This document shows positions 5,602 through 12,738 of a stretch of 14,038 nt of DNA, in pieces. Made by a program: the position numbers and the translations under genes. The DNA is from OLB19 sp964624165 (lineage in GTDB: Bacteria > Patescibacteriota > Minisyncoccia > Phycocordibacterales > UBA918). Location: NCBI GenBank assembly GCA_964624165.1, contig CAZUWG010000016.1:1-14038 (forward strand), written 5' to 3'. Position 1 is the first letter of the stretch. Each line of letters begins with the position of its first letter. The notes under the pieces were generated by a model. It was not told the DNA's origin, did not search any database, and worked only from the letters and a program-made list of their open reading frames with translations.

Positions 5602-6834
5602 CTACTTACCCCTGATTAGTAGACAGTACTTCTTTTTACCTCTGCGCAAAAACATGCGATTTGATTCACTGAGATTATGCCCTTCATCGATCTTTTTTCC
5701 ATCCAGCATGATCGCTCCACTTGATAAAAATTCCCTAGCTTCGCGCTTACTGGTAGCCAACCCGCTCCCGACCAACACTGTAATCATATCTTCATCCGCC
5801 TTAAGTGTATATGTGGGCGCGAAGCTCTCAAGCATCAGCCACTCAAGTGAAGTAAGTTCCCCCGCATCAAGATTTCCAAATAAAAAATGAGAAACTTTTT
5901 CTACTGCCGCCGTTTTTTCTTCACCATGCACTAGAGTGGTGACTGCGTTTGCGAGTGTTTGTTGGGCCAAGCGAGCTTCTGGCGCGTTTTTTATTTCTTC
6001 TTCTAAGCGAGCGATCTCCTCAAGTGAAATAAGAGTAAAACGTTTCAAATAATCACTCACATTTTCATCTGAGACATTGAGCCAAAACTGGTAAAAATCA
6101 TAGACAGAGGTTTTTGTCTCATCAAGCCAAACCGCATTTCCTTCACTCTTTCCAAATTTTTTCCCAGTTACTTTATCAATCACCAAAGGGGTAGTAATAG
6201 CGTAAGCTGTCGTGCTTTTTTTTCGGCGAATAAGGTCTACCCCCGCAACAATATTTCCCCATTGATCCGATCCTCCCACCTGTACATTACAGCCGTACGT
6301 TTCGTGGAGAACAAGAAAGTCGTACCCTTGCAAAAGAGGATATGCAAACTCCGTATAGGAAAGCCCCACTTCTGAAGAGAGGCGTTTGGCGATTGCCTCT
6401 TTTTTTATCAACTCATTAACTGTAAAAAACTTCCCTACGTCTCTTAAAAAATCCAACAAAGAAATGTGTGACAACCATTCATAATTATTAACAAAAGTAA
6501 TATTTTTTAGGTTTAGTAGCTGTTTGGCTTGCGCGCTGATTTTGTCTGCATTTTCTTTGATGGCTTCGTGGAGCTTAAGCTCACGTTCTGCGTCTGGCTT
6601 TGGATCTCCAATCATCCCCGTCCCGCCGCCGGAAAGAAAAATAATAGTGTGCCCTGCGTCAGCTAAGTGACGAAGTAACATAAAAAGCACGAAATTTCCC
6701 GCATGGATTGAGTCGGCTGATGGGTCGACGCCAAGATAAATAGTACGCTTTTCACCATCAATAATCTCCGCCAGTTCACCGCCCGCTACTTGGTGGATAA
6801 ATCCACGTGCTATAAGCTCCTTAGAAAGTGTCAT
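5602..6834 (-). CDS. tyrS: Tyrosyl-tRNA synthetase
   Basis: TyrRS charges tRNA-Tyr with tyrosine. It is a class I enzyme acting in the cytoplasm as a dimer. The protein has 410 residues from the chosen start. The HIGH-type motif is HAGN (44-47, in VDPSADSIHAGN). The tyrosine-binding segment VGGSDQWGNI is at 186-195. The KMSKS equivalent KFGKS is at 226-230, the usual bacterial form. A C-terminal S4 RNA-binding domain is indicated by SKREAREFLSSGAIMLDGKKI. The start MTLSKEL at 6834 gives the normal N-terminus. A TTG at 6879 would add 15 unlikely residues. The gene diverges from the penicillin-binding protein gene and converges on the acidic-protein gene. Confidence 0.97.
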   Translation of the reverse strand: MTLSKELIARGFIHQVAGGELAEIIDGEKRTIYLGVDPSADSIHAGNFVLFMLLRHLADAGHTIIFLSGGGTGMIGDPKPDAERELKLHEAIKENADKISAQAKQLLNLKNITFVNNYEWLSHISLLDFLRDVGKFFTVNELIKKEAIAKRLSSEVGLSYTEFAYPLLQGYDFLVLHETYGCNVQVGGSDQWGNIVAGVDLIRRKKSTTAYAITTPLVIDKVTGKKFGKSEGNAVWLDETKTSVYDFYQFWLNVSDENVSDYLKRFTLISLEEIARLEEEIKNAPEARLAQQTLANAVTTLVHGEEKTAAVEKVSHFLFGNLDAGELTSLEWLMLESFAPTYTLKADEDMITVLVGSGLATSKREAREFLSSGAIMLDGKKIDEGHNLSESNRMFLRRGKKKYCLLIRGK

Positions 6835-6843
6835 ATACTCAAA

Positions 6844-6852
6844 ATCGTACCA
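6844..6852 (-). promoter_or_regulatory. Possible extended -10 promoter of tyrS
   Basis: TGG-TACGAT lies 9 bases before the ATG at 6834, implying a leader of 2-3 nt. An alternative -10, TATAGT at 6860-6865, would give a leader of about 18 nt. I cannot choose between them. Confidence 0.4.
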
Positions 6853-6883
6853 CACCCAGACTATAAATATAGTAGACAAAACA

Positions 6884-6892
6884 TGCTACTAT
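6884..6892 (+). promoter_or_regulatory. Extended -10 promoter of the penicillin-binding protein gene
   Basis: TGC-TACTAT would start transcription near 6899. This leaves a leader of about 36 nt, which contains two DnaA-box-like sequences. Confidence 0.5.
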
Positions 6893-6910
6893 TGGTTTTA
6901 TATCAAGGTT

Positions 6911-6930
6911 TTATCAACAGGTTATACACA
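6911..6930 (+). promoter_or_regulatory. Two DnaA-box-like sequences in the leader of the penicillin-binding protein gene
   Basis: TTATCAACA (6911-6919) and TTATACACA (6922-6930) lie in tandem, 11 bp apart from start to start. The second fits the box consensus TTATNCACA exactly. The first is the exact complement of a box in the dnaA-rpmH region (12435-12443), which is likewise paired at 11 bp. They sit between the predicted transcription start and the ATG at 6935. Confidence 0.5.
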
Positions 6931-6934
6931 AGAC

Positions 6935-9238
6935 ATGCGAACAATTTTACAAAAAATTAAAAAAGCGTTCAAAAAAAATAAGAAGGAGCTTTTTATTGAC
7001 TTCTTGATTGCTTTTTTTGTTATTGGGGTAGTAATAACTGGCGGGCTTTTCATTTGGATTGCCACACTTGATATTCCTGACCTGGACGCTTTTGAAAACC
7101 GTAAAGTCTTACAATCAACCAAAATCTATGATCGTACGGGAGAAATCCTACTCTACGATCTCCATCAAGATATAAGACGTACCATCATTCCGTTTGAAGA
7201 GATCTCTCAAGACATTAAAAACGCCACCATCGCGATTGAGGATGATGCATTTTACAACCATATCGGGATTGATTTCAAAGCCATCCTTCGCGCTGCTCTT
7301 TCAAACTTAAGTGAAGGTGACTTACTTGGCGGTCAAGGTGGCTCTACTATTACTCAACAGGTAATTAAAAACTCCGTTCTTGAAACAGAAAAAAAATTAA
7401 CCAGAAAAATTAAAGAAGCCATCCTGGCAATCCGACTTGAGCAAGTGTTTACTAAGGATGAAATTCTTTACTATTACCTCAATGAGTCTCCGTATGGTGG
7501 TACTATTTACGGTGTTGAGGAGGCAAGCCAGGCATTCTTTGGTAAAAAGGCTTCTGAAGTAACCTTGGCTGAAGCCGCTTATCTCGCTGCCCTTCCACAA
7601 GCCCCCACTTATCTTTCACCATACGGCAGCAACCGACAAGCCCTTGATGATCGTAAAAACCTTGTTCTTAAGCGCATGCAGCTTAATGGATTTATTTCTC
7701 AAGAACAATATGATGCTGCACGAAATGAAGTGGTTGAATTTGAATCACAATCAGTGTCGGGGATTAAAGCCCCTCACTTTGTTATGTACATTCGGGAGTT
7801 ACTCGTTGAGGAATACGGGGAGGAGGCCTTAGCCGAGCGTGGTTTTAAGGTAACCACCACCCTTGATTGGGAACTTCAAGAAAAAGCTGAAGAAATTGTA
7901 TACCGTAAAGCACTCGAAAATAGTGAGAAGTACAACGCCAGCAACGCTGGGTTGGTTGCAATTGATCCACAAACTGGTGACGTATTGACGATGGTTGGTT
8001 CACGAGATTATTTTGATGAAGAGATAGATGGTAACTTCAATATTGCCACTGCCAATCGCCAGCCGGGTTCTTCTATTAAACCTATCGTCTACGCTTCGGC
8101 CTTTTCTAAGGGATATACCCCCGAAACGATTGTTTATGATGTGGCAACACAATTCGGCAGCTCATGTGACCCATGGGATACCACCAATAATGACGGGTGT
8201 TATGCTCCAAAAAACTACAACAACCAATTTAAAGGTCCGATTTCTCTACGCAACGCCCTCGCTCAGTCACTTAATATTCCAGCGGTAAAAGTACTTTATC
8301 TCACTAGTGTGCGTGATGCGATCAAAACCGCCACCGATATGGGTATCACCACACTCAATGACGTTGACCGTATTGGTCTCACTTTAGTGCTTGGTGGAGG
8401 TGAAGTAAAATTACTTGAACACACGGGCGCGTATGGGGTATTTGCTAATGAAGGAGTGCGCGCTGAACGAAGAAGTATTCTCAAAATCGAAGACTTCAAC
8501 GGTGATGTACTACTAGAACCAGAAGTAAAGGAGGCCCGCGTTCTTGACCGCGAAGTAGCTCTCCAGATCAGTGATATCTTGACCGACCGTGTAGCTAGAG
8601 CACCACTGTGGGGCAACTTTGCAGCGGTAAACTTCACACAAGACGTGGCAATCAAATCTGGTAGTACCAACAACCTCCGTGATGCGTGGATTATGGGTTA
8701 TTCACCAAACATCGCCGTTGGCGTTTGGGTGGGAAATAACGACAACCAAGCGATGGGTGGTGGGCTCTCTGGACTAATTGCCACCCCAATGTGGCGGGAG
8801 TTTATGGATGTCGCTCTTCCACTTCGAGAAACAGCCTCATTTCCAGAACCAGCAGCTGTAGATCCAACCATCAAACCCATCCTTCGCGGCGTCTACCTTG
8901 ATTCTCAAAGTGTCATAAACAACTTCCTCCAAAATGTCCAACAAGGTAACGACACTCCCCTGTCACTTGATACCAGCAATCTCACCGGAGGTGTCCATTC
9001 AATTCTTTATTATGTTGAACGCAGTAATCCACGTGGTCCTTACCCAACAAATCCAGCTTCAGATTCACAATTTACCAACTGGGAATATGGTGTACAAAAC
9101 TGGGGTAAAGCATACTACCAAAGTATCCTAAACGACCTACAAACCCAATTACAAAATCAAATCAACGAACAAACCAACCAAGAAGCAGAGACCCCTGGTA
9201 ATGAAGAACCTGTGGTAGAGGAAGAAGAGGAAAACTAA
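6935..9238 (+). CDS. Class A penicillin-binding protein (bifunctional transglycosylase/transpeptidase)
   Basis: This 767-residue PBP1A-type enzyme polymerises glycan strands from lipid II and cross-links their peptides outside the membrane. A Lys-rich cytoplasmic tail is followed by one transmembrane segment (about 19-42). The GT51 domain has catalytic E102 in IEDDAFYNHIGID, GGSTITQQ (135-142), RKIKE with the second Glu at 161, and YLNESPYGG (181-189). The transpeptidase domain has S379xxK382 (QPGSSIKP), SLN (445-447) and KSGST (574-578), a KSG variant of the usual KTG. C411 and C422 could pair outside the cell. The protein ends with a Gln/Asn-rich then Glu-rich tail (EPVVEEEEEN). Its stop codon overlaps the stop of the convergent DUF721-like gene, with no terminator between. 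Confidence 0.95.
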   Translation: MRTILQKIKKAFKKNKKELFIDFLIAFFVIGVVITGGLFIWIATLDIPDLDAFENRKVLQSTKIYDRTGEILLYDLHQDIRRTIIPFEEISQDIKNATIAIEDDAFYNHIGIDFKAILRAALSNLSEGDLLGGQGGSTITQQVIKNSVLETEKKLTRKIKEAILAIRLEQVFTKDEILYYYLNESPYGGTIYGVEEASQAFFGKKASEVTLAEAAYLAALPQAPTYLSPYGSNRQALDDRKNLVLKRMQLNGFISQEQYDAARNEVVEFESQSVSGIKAPHFVMYIRELLVEEYGEEALAERGFKVTTTLDWELQEKAEEIVYRKALENSEKYNASNAGLVAIDPQTGDVLTMVGSRDYFDEEIDGNFNIATANRQPGSSIKPIVYASAFSKGYTPETIVYDVATQFGSSCDPWDTTNNDGCYAPKNYNNQFKGPISLRNALAQSLNIPAVKVLYLTSVRDAIKTATDMGITTLNDVDRIGLTLVLGGGEVKLLEHTGAYGVFANEGVRAERRSILKIEDFNGDVLLEPEVKEARVLDREVALQISDILTDRVARAPLWGNFAAVNFTQDVAIKSGSTNNLRDAWIMGYSPNIAVGVWVGNNDNQAMGGGLSGLIATPMWREFMDVALPLRETASFPEPAAVDPTIKPILRGVYLDSQSVINNFLQNVQQGNDTPLSLDTSNLTGGVHSILYYVERSNPRGPYPTNPASDSQFTNWEYGVQNWGKAYYQSILNDLQTQLQNQINEQTNQEAETPGNEEPVVEEEEEN

Positions 9239-9522
9239 AGTATCTTAGTGGGCGCAGCCTTTACCCCCACCCTTCCCTTCATATGTTGTAATAACTCTTC
9301 TTTATGAAGAGTTATTTCATTTTTTAACACCCCACTCACTCGAAGAGAAATGGTTTTATTTGCTGGTGTGTAATTCACTGCCTCTTTTTTAATTTCTATT
9401 CCTAAAACGTCTTTCACCACTTCTATAAAAGTATTTATAATAGTTGCCTCAGGAGCAATCAAGCGCTCACGGTATTTTTGAAATAAATCTTTAAGATGTT
9501 TAACTCCTTCTCCACGAGCCAT
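9235..9522 (-). CDS. DUF721/DciA-like small protein
   Basis: The 95-residue protein resembles the DUF721/DciA family in its core (ISLRVSGVLKNEITLHKEELLQHM), which matches the family pattern of a beta strand, an 'aqEL' helix start and a 'keeLL' helix. DciA is the ancestral loader of the replicative helicase DnaB, so a place directly after dnaN, near dnaA, fits. The N-terminus (VKHLKDLFQKYRERLIAPEATI) is short compared with proteobacterial DciA. Its ATG follows the dnaN stop by one base (TAG-T-ATG), which suggests translational coupling. The assignment rests on motif and context only. It could be a distant CPR-specific relative without loader activity. Confidence 0.62.
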   Translation of the reverse strand: MARGEGVKHLKDLFQKYRERLIAPEATIINTFIEVVKDVLGIEIKKEAVNYTPANKTISLRVSGVLKNEITLHKEELLQHMKGRVGVKAAPTKIL

Positions 9523-9523
9523 A

Positions 9524-10615
9524 CTACTTATTCATTGGCATTACTAAGTATCGGAAGGTTTGATTACCCACAGACTCAATCAATAGTTTTCTATCTACCC
9601 CAAACCGAAATTGCACACTATCTCCAGCAATGTGTGGCAATGGATCTGAAACATATCGCTGATTAAAACTCAACATTACCTCATCGCCAGTTACTTCAGC
9701 TTTAATTGATTCTGTTGTTGCTCCCACCTCACTACTGGTGGCAGAGAGTGTGAGTGAGTCACTACTAGTGATAAGTTTTACTTGTGAAAAATTGTTTAAG
9801 AAAATTTGTGTCTTTTTAAAAGCATGAATTAAATCACCTTTTAAAATTCGAGCTGTGGTGGAAAATTCCTTTGGAATCACCCGTTCATAATCAGGGAATG
9901 ACCCGCTAGTAAGTCGTGATGTAAGATACACACCGTCATCCCATAGAAAAGCAATCTGATTATCTGACACTATCATTGAGACTTTCCCTTTTAATACTTC
10001 AAATACTTTAGCAATTTCAATCGCGTTCTTTTGAGGAATCAGGATCTGTTCTTCTAAAACCACCCTATTTTGAGCGGTAGTTTTTTCTACCAAACGAAAT
10101 GAGTCAGTCGCCACAAACGTGAGCGCATGTTCCTTTCTCTGGAAGATACAGATACTGCTCAATTCGGGCTTTATAGACGACTGTGAGGCCGCAAAAGCGG
10201 TGGTTTTGATACCAAGCACAAAACTCTCACCACTGATTTCTTGACCGCCTTCTTTTAGTTGTGGAATTTTTGGAAATTCCTCATAGCTAATACTTTTTAT
10301 TTGAGTGTTTGAACCTCCTCCCTCTACCACCAAACTCTCACCCTCTACTCGAAGTGTAATTTTTGGATCTTTATGGAGTGAGACGGTCTGCAGTAATGTT
10401 TGTGCAGGAATTGCAACCACCCCCTCCTCCTCAATAGAGGCCTCTAAAGTAGCTTCTATACCAAGCTCAAGATTAGTTGCCTTTAATGACATCACACCAT
10501 CCTTCACCTCTAAAAGAACACATTGTAAAACTGGAAGGGTAACATGTTTCATACTCATCTTGGCGACAAGTTCCAGTCGTTCTTTGAAGGTTTCTGTAGT
10601 GAGGATAACGTGCAT
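9524..10615 (-). CDS. dnaN: DnaN, DNA polymerase III beta sliding clamp
   Basis: The beta clamp is a ring-shaped dimer that tethers DNA polymerase III and repair polymerases to DNA. At 363 residues it has the three-domain length of the family. The N-terminus is typical (KERLELVAKMSMKHVTLPVLQCVLLEV, then ATNLELGIE). The C-terminus ends in the conserved clamp tail YLVMPMNK, which forms part of the hydrophobic partner-binding cleft. It lies downstream of dnaA in the same direction. A strong terminator (10898-10944) separates them, so dnaN must have its own promoter in the 282-bp interval. The following DUF721-like gene overlaps it functionally, one base after the stop. Confidence 0.97.
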   Translation of the reverse strand: MHVILTTETFKERLELVAKMSMKHVTLPVLQCVLLEVKDGVMSLKATNLELGIEATLEASIEEEGVVAIPAQTLLQTVSLHKDPKITLRVEGESLVVEGGGSNTQIKSISYEEFPKIPQLKEGGQEISGESFVLGIKTTAFAASQSSIKPELSSICIFQRKEHALTFVATDSFRLVEKTTAQNRVVLEEQILIPQKNAIEIAKVFEVLKGKVSMIVSDNQIAFLWDDGVYLTSRLTSGSFPDYERVIPKEFSTTARILKGDLIHAFKKTQIFLNNFSQVKLITSSDSLTLSATSSEVGATTESIKAEVTGDEVMLSFNQRYVSDPLPHIAGDSVQFRFGVDRKLLIESVGNQTFRYLVMPMNK

Positions 10616-10666
10616 ATGTTTTTATTTTTTATTCAACTTTTCTCTTATTATTAGGGGTGTGGATTA
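10616..10666 (-). other. Probable origin unwinding element (DnaA box, GC spacer, DnaA-trio-like triplets, AT-rich DUE)
   Basis: On the minus strand a near-consensus DnaA box TAATCCACA (10658-10666, one mismatch) is followed by CCCC (10654-10657), then TAA-TAA-TAA-GAG (10642-10653), then AT-rich sequence up to the dnaN start. This order matches the basal unwinding system described for bacterial origins: DnaA box, GC-rich spacer, DnaA-trios. The triplet identity fits the loose trio consensus. Confidence 0.55.
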
Positions 10667-10698
10667 GTGGAAAAGTAGTAAATACTCCTTTATGTACT

Positions 10699-10726
10699 AG
10701 TCTAACGGGTTTCATTTTTTTGACAA
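10699..10726 (-). promoter_or_regulatory. Possible dnaN promoter
   Basis: On the minus strand TTGTCA (10721-10726) is separated by 16 bases from TAGACT (10699-10704). The start would be near 10692, about 77 bases before dnaN. Other -10-like hexamers exist in this AT-rich stretch, so the call is weak. Confidence 0.3.
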
Positions 10727-10810
10727 GCTGTACATAAGCTGGGTGTTCGTGTGTATAGCTGCCTGGCTTATGGGTATAACTTACGAGGCATAATGTATAG
10801 GTGGTGATAA
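10727..10810 (+). repeat. Four degenerate 21-bp direct repeats carrying DnaA-box-like cores
   Basis: Box-like 9-mers recur exactly every 21 bp in one orientation: TGTACATAA (10729), TGTGTATAG (10750), TGGGTATAA (10771) and AATGTATAG (10792). The first three each differ from TGTGNATAA by one base; the fourth is more degenerate. A further relaxed match, TGGTGATAA, is at 10802. Two helical turns per unit would place bound proteins on one face of the DNA. Confidence 0.55.
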
Positions 10811-10883
10811 GTGATCTTGGGACAGTTGTTATCCCCGATGTTTATGATCACTTTCCCCCAACTTCTTCTGTGAGTTATACCCA
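10809..10883. other. Inverted repeat and further box-like site between dnaN and dnaA
   Basis: AAGTGATC (10809-10816) and GATCACTT (10846-10853) form an 8-bp inverted repeat with a 29-base interior. The 10-mer GTTATACCCA at 10874-10883 is the exact complement of the third array box region (10771-10780). Either may be part of the origin. No gene is present. Confidence 0.3.
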
Positions 10884-10897
10884 ACTCTTACACAGGT

Positions 10898-10944
10898 TTA
10901 AATAAATAAAATGGCGACCTTTGGTCGCCATTTTATTTATTTAA
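10898..10944. terminator. Palindromic terminator after dnaA
   Basis: A 22-bp perfect stem (10898-10919 with 10923-10944) has a TTT loop. It has the GC core GGCGACC and a long A/T outer part, with the T run on the dnaA-sense side. The dnaA stop codon (10937-10939) lies inside the entering arm. It separates dnaA from dnaN transcription. Confidence 0.92.
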
Positions 10945-12307
10945 GAAGAGAACGAAGGTGTGCCACCTCTTCCTCAAGCTCGCTGCTCTTTTCTAATTCC
11001 CCTTTAATCTTTTCACAAGAGTGAATAACAGTGGTATGGTCTCTGCCACCAAGCTTCTGCCCAATAGCTGGATATGAAACCTGAAAATCTTCCCGTAAAA
11101 TATACATAATAAGCTGTCTTGGTTTTACCACCTCTTTTTTGCGAGTTTTTTCGTAGATGGAGGCTGGTTCGATGTCAAAGTATTTTGCTACTTTATCTAC
11201 TACGTCTGATACAGCTAGGCTCTTGCGTGGTCTTGTGTTGTTTTTAATAATTTGTTTTACCTCATCAATCATAACCGTGCGGCCAAGGAGCTGTGTTTGG
11301 CACATAATCGTATTGAGGGCGCCTTCTAACTCACGAATGTTACCTTCGATGTTTTCCGCTAAGTAGTCAACCACTTCTTCATCAAGGCTGAGGGAGTGTT
11401 GAGAAGCTTTTGCACGTAAGATAGCGGCTCGTGATTCGAGGTCTGGTGCTGGAATATCAACAATCATACCCTGTGCAAAACGTGATTGCAGGCGTTCTTC
11501 AAGGCCAGAGAGTAGTGAGGGGTGGATGTCACTACTAAAGACAATTTGTTTATTATTATCATGCATGGCATTAAAAAGATGGAAGAGTTCTTCTTGGGTT
11601 TTTTCTTTATTCGCCAAAAATTGCACATCATCCATAATCAGAACATCATATTGTCGGTACTTGTGTTTGAAGTTATTGGCGGCGCCTTTTTGTAGTGCAT
11701 TAAAGTAATCCACCGCAAAACGTTCACTGGTCACATAAAAGACTTTTCGCCCCGTTCTTTTTACAAGGTTACCCACTGCTTGGATAAGGTGAGTTTTACC
11801 ATGGCCGGTCTTCCCATAAATAAATAGTGGGTTGTAGGCAATACCAGGACGTTCAGCAACGGTTTTGGCGGCGGTATGTGCAAGAGCATTAAATGGCCCT
11901 ACCACAAATGTATCAAAAATATATTTTGGATTGAGGTTGTCATTTTTATTGATGTAGTAGTCATCAAGCGGTATAGCGGCATTGATGGTGTTGTTTTTGG
12001 TGCTTGTTTGTTTGGTTTTTTGTACTACCGCGTATTCTATGCTCCGCACATAGGGTGATATATCACGTAGTGTTTTTAAGATAAGAGATTGAAATTTGTC
12101 AGAGAGCCAGTCACTCACAAAAACACTCGGGACGCCAAGTGTGATGGTGCCATCTTCAAGCGCAATAATATGAGTATCTTTAAACCAAGTTTTAAAGTTG
12201 GCTGGAGTAATGGAGAGTTCAATATTCACCAACGCGTTATCCCACATCTCTTTGATATCGATCTGCTCTGTTTTTAGGACGTGATTTTGTTGGTGTTGTG
12301 GAGTCAT
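10937..12307 (-). CDS. dnaA: DnaA, chromosomal replication initiator
   Basis: DnaA binds 9-bp boxes at oriC, forms an ATP-dependent filament and melts the origin. It is also a transcription factor. The protein has 456 residues. Domain I (about 15-95) includes the typical WFKDT segment. A short linker is followed by the AAA+ domain: Walker A GKTGHGKTHL (165-174), Walker B VLIMDDVQF (222-230), sensor 1 FSSD (257-260) and the arginine-finger region LQSRFAQG. Domain IV carries the DnaA signature GGRDHTTVIHSCEKI (420-434) within the helix-turn-helix. The start at 12307 preserves a normal domain I. Box clusters on both sides of the gene suggest the origin is here and that DnaA controls its own expression. 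Confidence 0.98.
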   Translation of the reverse strand: MTPQHQQNHVLKTEQIDIKEMWDNALVNIELSITPANFKTWFKDTHIIALEDGTITLGVPSVFVSDWLSDKFQSLILKTLRDISPYVRSIEYAVVQKTKQTSTKNNTINAAIPLDDYYINKNDNLNPKYIFDTFVVGPFNALAHTAAKTVAERPGIAYNPLFIYGKTGHGKTHLIQAVGNLVKRTGRKVFYVTSERFAVDYFNALQKGAANNFKHKYRQYDVLIMDDVQFLANKEKTQEELFHLFNAMHDNNKQIVFSSDIHPSLLSGLEERLQSRFAQGMIVDIPAPDLESRAAILRAKASQHSLSLDEEVVDYLAENIEGNIRELEGALNTIMCQTQLLGRTVMIDEVKQIIKNNTRPRKSLAVSDVVDKVAKYFDIEPASIYEKTRKKEVVKPRQLIMYILREDFQVSYPAIGQKLGGRDHTTVIHSCEKIKGELEKSSELEEEVAHLRSLLK

Positions 12308-12328
12308 AATTCGTTACAATCAAATACG

Positions 12329-12380
12329 TGTGTAAGCGTTACTGACAAATGTGTAAAAGTAATTATACGCGCATTACACA
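12329..12380. repeat. TGTGTAA repeats around the dnaA promoter
   Basis: The heptamer occurs at 12329-12335 and 12350-12356, 21 bp apart, and inverted as TTACACA at 12374-12380. They flank and overlap the dnaA start region and spacer. They resemble half of a DnaA box, and another copy is at 10888-10894. Confidence 0.35.
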
Positions 12381-12389
12381 AACTGTAAA
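12362..12389 (-). promoter_or_regulatory. dnaA promoter
   Basis: On the minus strand TTTACA (12384-12389) is separated by 16 bases from a perfect TATAAT (12362-12367). Transcription would start near 12355, giving a leader of about 48 nt. No Shine-Dalgarno sequence precedes the dnaA ATG. Confidence 0.62.
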
Positions 12390-12434
12390 ACTTTTTCAAA
12401 ATATCCGAGCCCGTCGAGCTCTCTGGCCGTCAAC

Positions 12435-12464
12435 TGTTGATAAGCTGTGGATAAGTGTGTATGA
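12435..12464 (+). promoter_or_regulatory. Cluster of three tandem DnaA boxes (oriC part) upstream of dnaA
   Basis: TGTTGATAA (12435-12443), a perfect TGTGGATAA (12446-12454) and TGTGTATGA (12456-12464) lie head to tail at 11- and 10-bp steps. The rest of the dnaA-rpmH interval (12308-12572) holds the two divergent promoters and an AT-rich stretch at 12508-12540. Confidence 0.7.
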
Positions 12465-12522
12465 GAACTGAGGGTATCTTTCAACACCCCTCCCCCAAGT
12501 GTCATCTCAATTTAAAAAGGTA

Positions 12523-12550
12523 TTGAAAAAAAACTATTCTCATGTATAGT
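12523..12550 (+). promoter_or_regulatory. rpmH promoter
   Basis: TTGAAA (12523-12528), a 16-base spacer and TATAGT (12545-12550) preceded by TG. The predicted start is near 12557, about 16 nt before the rpmH ATG. No Shine-Dalgarno sequence is present. Confidence 0.65.
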
Positions 12551-12572
12551 ACGGGAACATAATTTGTAACAT

Positions 12573-12707
12573 ATGCCAAAACGAACATATCAACCGAGTC
12601 AAAAAAAGCGTATGACCACTCACGGTTTTCTGACTCGTAGTGTCGCTATCTTGCGCGCTCGCCGTCGAAAAGGTCGAGCATCACTAGCGGTAAAGAAGAG
12701 TCGCTAA
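12573..12707 (+). CDS. rpmH: Ribosomal protein L34 (bL34)
   Basis: This 44-residue, strongly basic protein of the large ribosomal subunit is encoded by MPKRTYQPSQKKRMTTHGF, then LTRSVAILRARRRKGRASLAV. These match the L34 consensus KRTYQPS, THGF and the RRRKGR tail. The rpmH-rnpA-yidC order next to dnaA is the classic bacterial arrangement. An extra Pro after Met1 and the KKSR end are small variations. The stop codon lies in the loop of a terminator hairpin. Confidence 0.96.
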   Translation: MPKRTYQPSQKKRMTTHGFLTRSVAILRARRRKGRASLAVKKSR

Positions 12708-12721
12708 TCGCGGCTCTTTTT
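12696..12721 (+). terminator. Terminator or attenuator at the rpmH stop
   Basis: A 9-bp stem (AAGAGTCGC with GCGGCTCTT, one G-U pair) has a TAATC loop and is followed by TTT. The rpmH stop TAA is in the loop. It lies directly before the rnpA -10 box, so it probably lowers read-through from the highly expressed rpmH. Confidence 0.65.
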
Positions 12722-12723
12722 AT

Positions 12724-12732
12724 TGCTACAAT
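12724..12732 (+). promoter_or_regulatory. Extended -10 promoter of rnpA, leaderless
   Basis: TGC-TACAAT is followed by TGGAGT and the ATG at 12739, spacing 6. The GGAG in the spacer is too close to the ATG to act as a normal Shine-Dalgarno sequence. Confidence 0.6.
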
Positions 12733-12738
12733 TGGAGT

